Shown here one piece after another: positions 61,294 to 64,000 of a DNA stretch of 64,000 bases. The stretch comes from G963662655 sp963665015 (GTDB lineage: Bacteria > Cloacimonadota > Cloacimonadia > Cloacimonadales > JAIOQZ01). The stretch's first letter is position 1; each line of letters begins with the position of its first letter. The notes beneath the pieces were generated by a model. That model searched no databases. It was not told the DNA's origin and worked only from the letters and a program-made list of their open reading frames with translations. Position numbers and translations under genes: made by a program. The stretch lies in NCBI GenBank assembly GCA_963665015.2, contig CAXXSY010000003.1, positions 310,001 to 374,000 of the forward strand. The letters run 5' to 3'.

Positions 61294-64000
61294 ATGGCTT
61301 TTGTTCATCTGCACAATCACACGCAATACAGTATGCTCGACGGCGCATGCCGCACGGATAAAATCGTCGATCTCGCCAAACAGTACAATATGCCCGCCGT
61401 GGCGATGACCGATCACGGCAACATGTTCGGCACCATCGACTTCTACAACAAGGCGAAAAGGGCCGGTATCAAGCCAATCATCGGTATGGAAGCCTATATC
61501 GTGAACGGTGAACTGGAGGATCCGAAGACCAAGCAGGACCTTCGGCATCACCTCGTTCTGCTGGTTCAGAATGACACCGGCTACCACAATCTGATGAAGC
61601 TCTCGTCCGTATCCTTCACGAAGGGTTTCTACTACAAGCCGCGTATCAGCAAGTCGCTCTTGAAGGAGCACTCGGAGGGTCTGATCTGCCTTTCAGCCTG
61701 CCTGCACGGCGAAATCCCGCACCTGCTTCTCGAAGGGAAGAAGGAAGAAGCGCTCGAGGTCATCCGGTGGTACAAAGAGGTGTTCCCGGATCGATTCTAC
61801 ATCGAGCTGATGGATCACGGACTCGAGGACGAGCGCAAGGTGAAGGGCCGTTTGATTGAAATCGCCCGCGAGACCGACACCCCCATGGTGGTTACCAACG
61901 ACTGCCACTACCTGAAGAAGGAAGACGCCGAGGCGCATGACGTGCTGCTCTGCATCCAGACGGGGAAATCTCTCGGCGACCCCAACCGCATGCGCTACGA
62001 GACCACGCAATTATACTTCAAGACCGAAGAGGAGATGCGCGCGCTCTTCCCGGACGTCCCCGAAGCCTACGACAACACGGTGAAAATCGCCGAGACGATC
62101 GAGTTCGATCTGCCCTACAAGGATTTCCTGTTCCCCAAGATCGATATCCCTGCTCCCTATGAGGAAAGCTATGACTACTTCCGGGCGCTGGTCTATAAAG
62201 GCGCTGAAACGCGTTACCCTGAGCTTACCGATGAAATCAAGGAGCGCATCGAGTTCGAGATCGACGTGATTCACCGCATGGGATACGTGGATTATTTCCT
62301 GATCGTGAAGGATTTTATCGACGCGGCGCGAAGCCGGGATATTCCGGTGGGGCCTGGACGTGGCTCCGCGGCGGGAAGTATCGTGGCGTACCTTCTGGAT
62401 ATCACGCAGCTCGATCCGCTCGAGTACGGTCTGCTGTTCGAACGCTTCCTCGACCTCAAGCGCGTCGGAATGCCCGATATCGATATCGATTTCTGCGCCG
62501 ACGGCAGGGGAGAGGTGATCAACTACGTGGTCGAGAAATACGGACGCAACGCCGTGACGCAGATCGTGACCTTTACCACCCTCGGCGCTCGATCCGTGAT
62601 CAAGGACGTGGCGCGCGTGCTGGATATCCCTGCTTCCGAAGCGAACCTGCTCACCAAGAAAATGCCCTTCGGCCCGAAGGTGACCATCGAGTCTTCGCTC
62701 AAGGAATCGACCGAGTTTGCCGACGCGATGAACAGCCGGGAGGATTACCGGAACGTGCTGAAGTACAGCCAGGTGTTGGAAGGACTGGTTCGTCAGATCG
62801 GCGTCCACGCGGCGGGTGTGGTGATCGGACCGGGCGACCTCTCCGACTACGTACCGCTGGCCGTCAGCAGTCAGAAAGACGGTCCCGCGGCGCTGCTGGT
62901 GCAATACGAGGGTAAATGGCTGGACGACCTGAAGCTGCTGAAGATGGACTTCCTCGGGCTCAAGACCCTGACCATCATCCGGCGCGCGGTCGATCTCATC
63001 CGGCAGTACAAGGGCGAGGAAATCGATATCGAGAATGTCGCGCTGGACGACGAGAAGGCGTACGAACTGCTCTCCAACGGGCAGACGGACGGTATCTTCC
63101 AGTTCGAGTCGACGGGCATGAAAAAGTACCTGCAAGAGCTGAAGCCAAACGTCTTCGCCGATCTGATCGCGATGGTGGCGCTCTACCGTCCCGGCCCCAT
63201 GCAGTTCATCGATACCTTCATCAACCGCAAGCACGGACGCGAGAAGGTGGTTTACGACCATCCGCTGGCGGAAGAGATTTTGAAGGAAACCTATGGGGTG
63301 ACCGTCTATCAGGAGCAGGTGATGCAGATCGCCAAGGTGATGGCGGGATTCCCCAGCGCGGAAGCGGGTGTGCTCAGAAAGGCGATCAGCAAGAAAAAAC
63401 GCGATCTGATGGAAGAGCTGCATGTCAAGTTCCGTAACGGATGCGTCCAGAATGGCGTCAAGGCGCAGGTCGCCGACAAGATTTGGAACGACTGGGAGGG
63501 ATTCGCGAACTACGCCTTCAACAAGAGCCATTCCGCCTGCTACGCCTACATCGCCTACCAGACCGCCTGGCTCAAGGCGCACTATCCGGTCGAGTTCATG
63601 ACCGCGATCCTCTCGGTGGAGAACGATCCCGCGAAGATACCCTATTTCCTCGACGAATGCAAGAAGATGGAGATCGAGGTGATCTCGCCCGACATCAACA
63701 AGAGCGTGGAGGCCTTCTCGGTCGAGGACGACAAGATTCTGTTCGGGTTGCGGGGCATCAAGAACGTCGGTTCCGCCGCCATCAACGCCATCGTCGGCGA
63801 ACGCAAGAAGGAAGGGGCGTTCAAGACGCTGTTCGAATTCTGCACGCGCGTGGATACGATGGCGGTCAATCGCGCGGTAATCGAGAGCCTGGTCAGCGCC
63901 GGCGCCATGGACTGTCTGGAGGGCTCGCGGGCGCAGAAGGTCGCGGTGATCGAGGAAGCGCTCAACCACGGCAACATCGTGCAGCAGGAGCGAAACAGCG
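61294..64000 (+). CDS. dnaE: DNA polymerase III alpha subunit (runs off the window)
   Basis: 902 codons are present and the frame is open at the end; the family is usually about 1150. The start FVHLHNHTQYSMLDGACRTD is the PHP domain, with MTDHGNMFG. Palm blocks follow: YFLIVKDFIDAARSRDIPVG, PGRGSAAGSIVAYLL and the catalytic Asp395 and Asp397 in GMPDIDIDF (E. coli D401/D403). GVHAAGVVIGP, then MALYRPGP-like VALYRPGPM, and GVTVYQEQVMQIA, NKSHSACYAYIAYQTAWLKA complete the core. It is a DnaE1-type replicative polymerase. The beta-binding and OB regions lie beyond the window. Confidence 0.98.
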   Translation, partial: MAFVHLHNHTQYSMLDGACRTDKIVDLAKQYNMPAVAMTDHGNMFGTIDFYNKAKRAGIKPIIGMEAYIVNGELEDPKTKQDLRHHLVLLVQNDTGYHNLMKLSSVSFTKGFYYKPRISKSLLKEHSEGLICLSACLHGEIPHLLLEGKKEEALEVIRWYKEVFPDRFYIELMDHGLEDERKVKGRLIEIARETDTPMVVTNDCHYLKKEDAEAHDVLLCIQTGKSLGDPNRMRYETTQLYFKTEEEMRALFPDVPEAYDNTVKIAETIEFDLPYKDFLFPKIDIPAPYEESYDYFRALVYKGAETRYPELTDEIKERIEFEIDVIHRMGYVDYFLIVKDFIDAARSRDIPVGPGRGSAAGSIVAYLLDITQLDPLEYGLLFERFLDLKRVGMPDIDIDFCADGRGEVINYVVEKYGRNAVTQIVTFTTLGARSVIKDVARVLDIPASEANLLTKKMPFGPKVTIESSLKESTEFADAMNSREDYRNVLKYSQVLEGLVRQIGVHAAGVVIGPGDLSDYVPLAVSSQKDGPAALLVQYEGKWLDDLKLLKMDFLGLKTLTIIRRAVDLIRQYKGEEIDIENVALDDEKAYELLSNGQTDGIFQFESTGMKKYLQELKPNVFADLIAMVALYRPGPMQFIDTFINRKHGREKVVYDHPLAEEILKETYGVTVYQEQVMQIAKVMAGFPSAEAGVLRKAISKKKRDLMEELHVKFRNGCVQNGVKAQVADKIWNDWEGFANYAFNKSHSACYAYIAYQTAWLKAHYPVEFMTAILSVENDPAKIPYFLDECKKMEIEVISPDINKSVEAFSVEDDKILFGLRGIKNVGSAAINAIVGERKKEGAFKTLFEFCTRVDTMAVNRAVIESLVSAGAMDCLEGSRAQKVAVIEEALNHGNIVQQERNS

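Noticed and set aside
62011..63969. 652-codon open frame antisense to dnaE
   Set aside because: Same reason; all DnaE motifs are on the plus strand.

Overview
The window looks like a piece of an uncultivated Gram-negative bacterium of the FCB group (Bacteroidota relatives), perhaps Cloacimonadota-like. The evidence is a set of large secreted proteins ending in the YPNPFNP...NIRGQ...KMLLLK type of C-terminal sorting domain (type IX secretion or FlgD-like), a gingipain-family peptidase, many right-handed beta-helix proteins, an outer-membrane barrel protein and a heptose epimerase. The phylum is an inference. No rRNA, tRNA or CRISPR array was seen.

Layout. 1-1.7 kb (minus): start of parA, rsmG, a DUF302 protein. 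1.8-12.2 kb: a secretome block with a beta-helix gene broken by an in-frame TGA, a 1741-residue C25 peptidase, and on the minus strand a two-gene unit (propeller-like protein, then an NlpC/P60-like domain joined to a beta-helix). 12.3-20.5 kb (plus): uvrB, a GyrI-like protein, an M42 peptidase, htrA, a parvulin-type isomerase and a secreted SGNH hydrolase. 20.5-22.3 kb (minus): rnhC-hldD. 22.5-31.3 kb (plus): a PocR/PAS hybrid histidine kinase, then yfhO-like, rsmI and a Nudix hydrolase joined by ATGA overlaps, then a lipid kinase and rarA joined the same way. 31.7-33.1 kb: an IS630-family element beside an Rhs remnant. 33.2-42.1 kb (minus): two giant beta-helix proteins, one with a near-identical 723-bp tandem array. 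42.1-44.9 kb: an alcohol dehydrogenase scrap, a secreted protein and an anti-sigma-type kinase. 45.0-51.2 kb (plus): hutI-mutY-mce-(peptidase MA/propeller/barrel), overlapping or closely spaced. 51.5-53.8 kb: a sorted FG-GAP-like propeller protein. 54.3-57.1 kb (minus): pgsB-pgsC-pgsW for poly-gamma-glutamate, divergent from an unknown secreted protein. 58.8-64 kb (plus): tatD, a YugP-like protease, a Mut7-C protein and dnaE, which runs off the end.

How it fits together. Housekeeping genes for DNA repair and replication (uvrB, mutY, rarA, rnhC, dnaE) and rRNA modification (rsmG, rsmI) alternate with cell-surface genes. The surface genes cover extracellular proteolysis, envelope quality control (htrA, isomerase), lipid or envelope transport (mce and barrel), glycoconjugates (hldD, yfhO-like) and a poly-glutamate polymer. 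Several intergenic gaps hold a mosaic of short palindromic repeats, including a perfect 54-bp repeat in opposite orientations 34.7 kb apart. The least explained items are the metallopeptidase-propeller-barrel fusion beside an Mce protein, the C25 peptidase lacking the usual histidine, the composition-chimeric NlpC/P60-beta-helix gene and the tandem beta-helix array.
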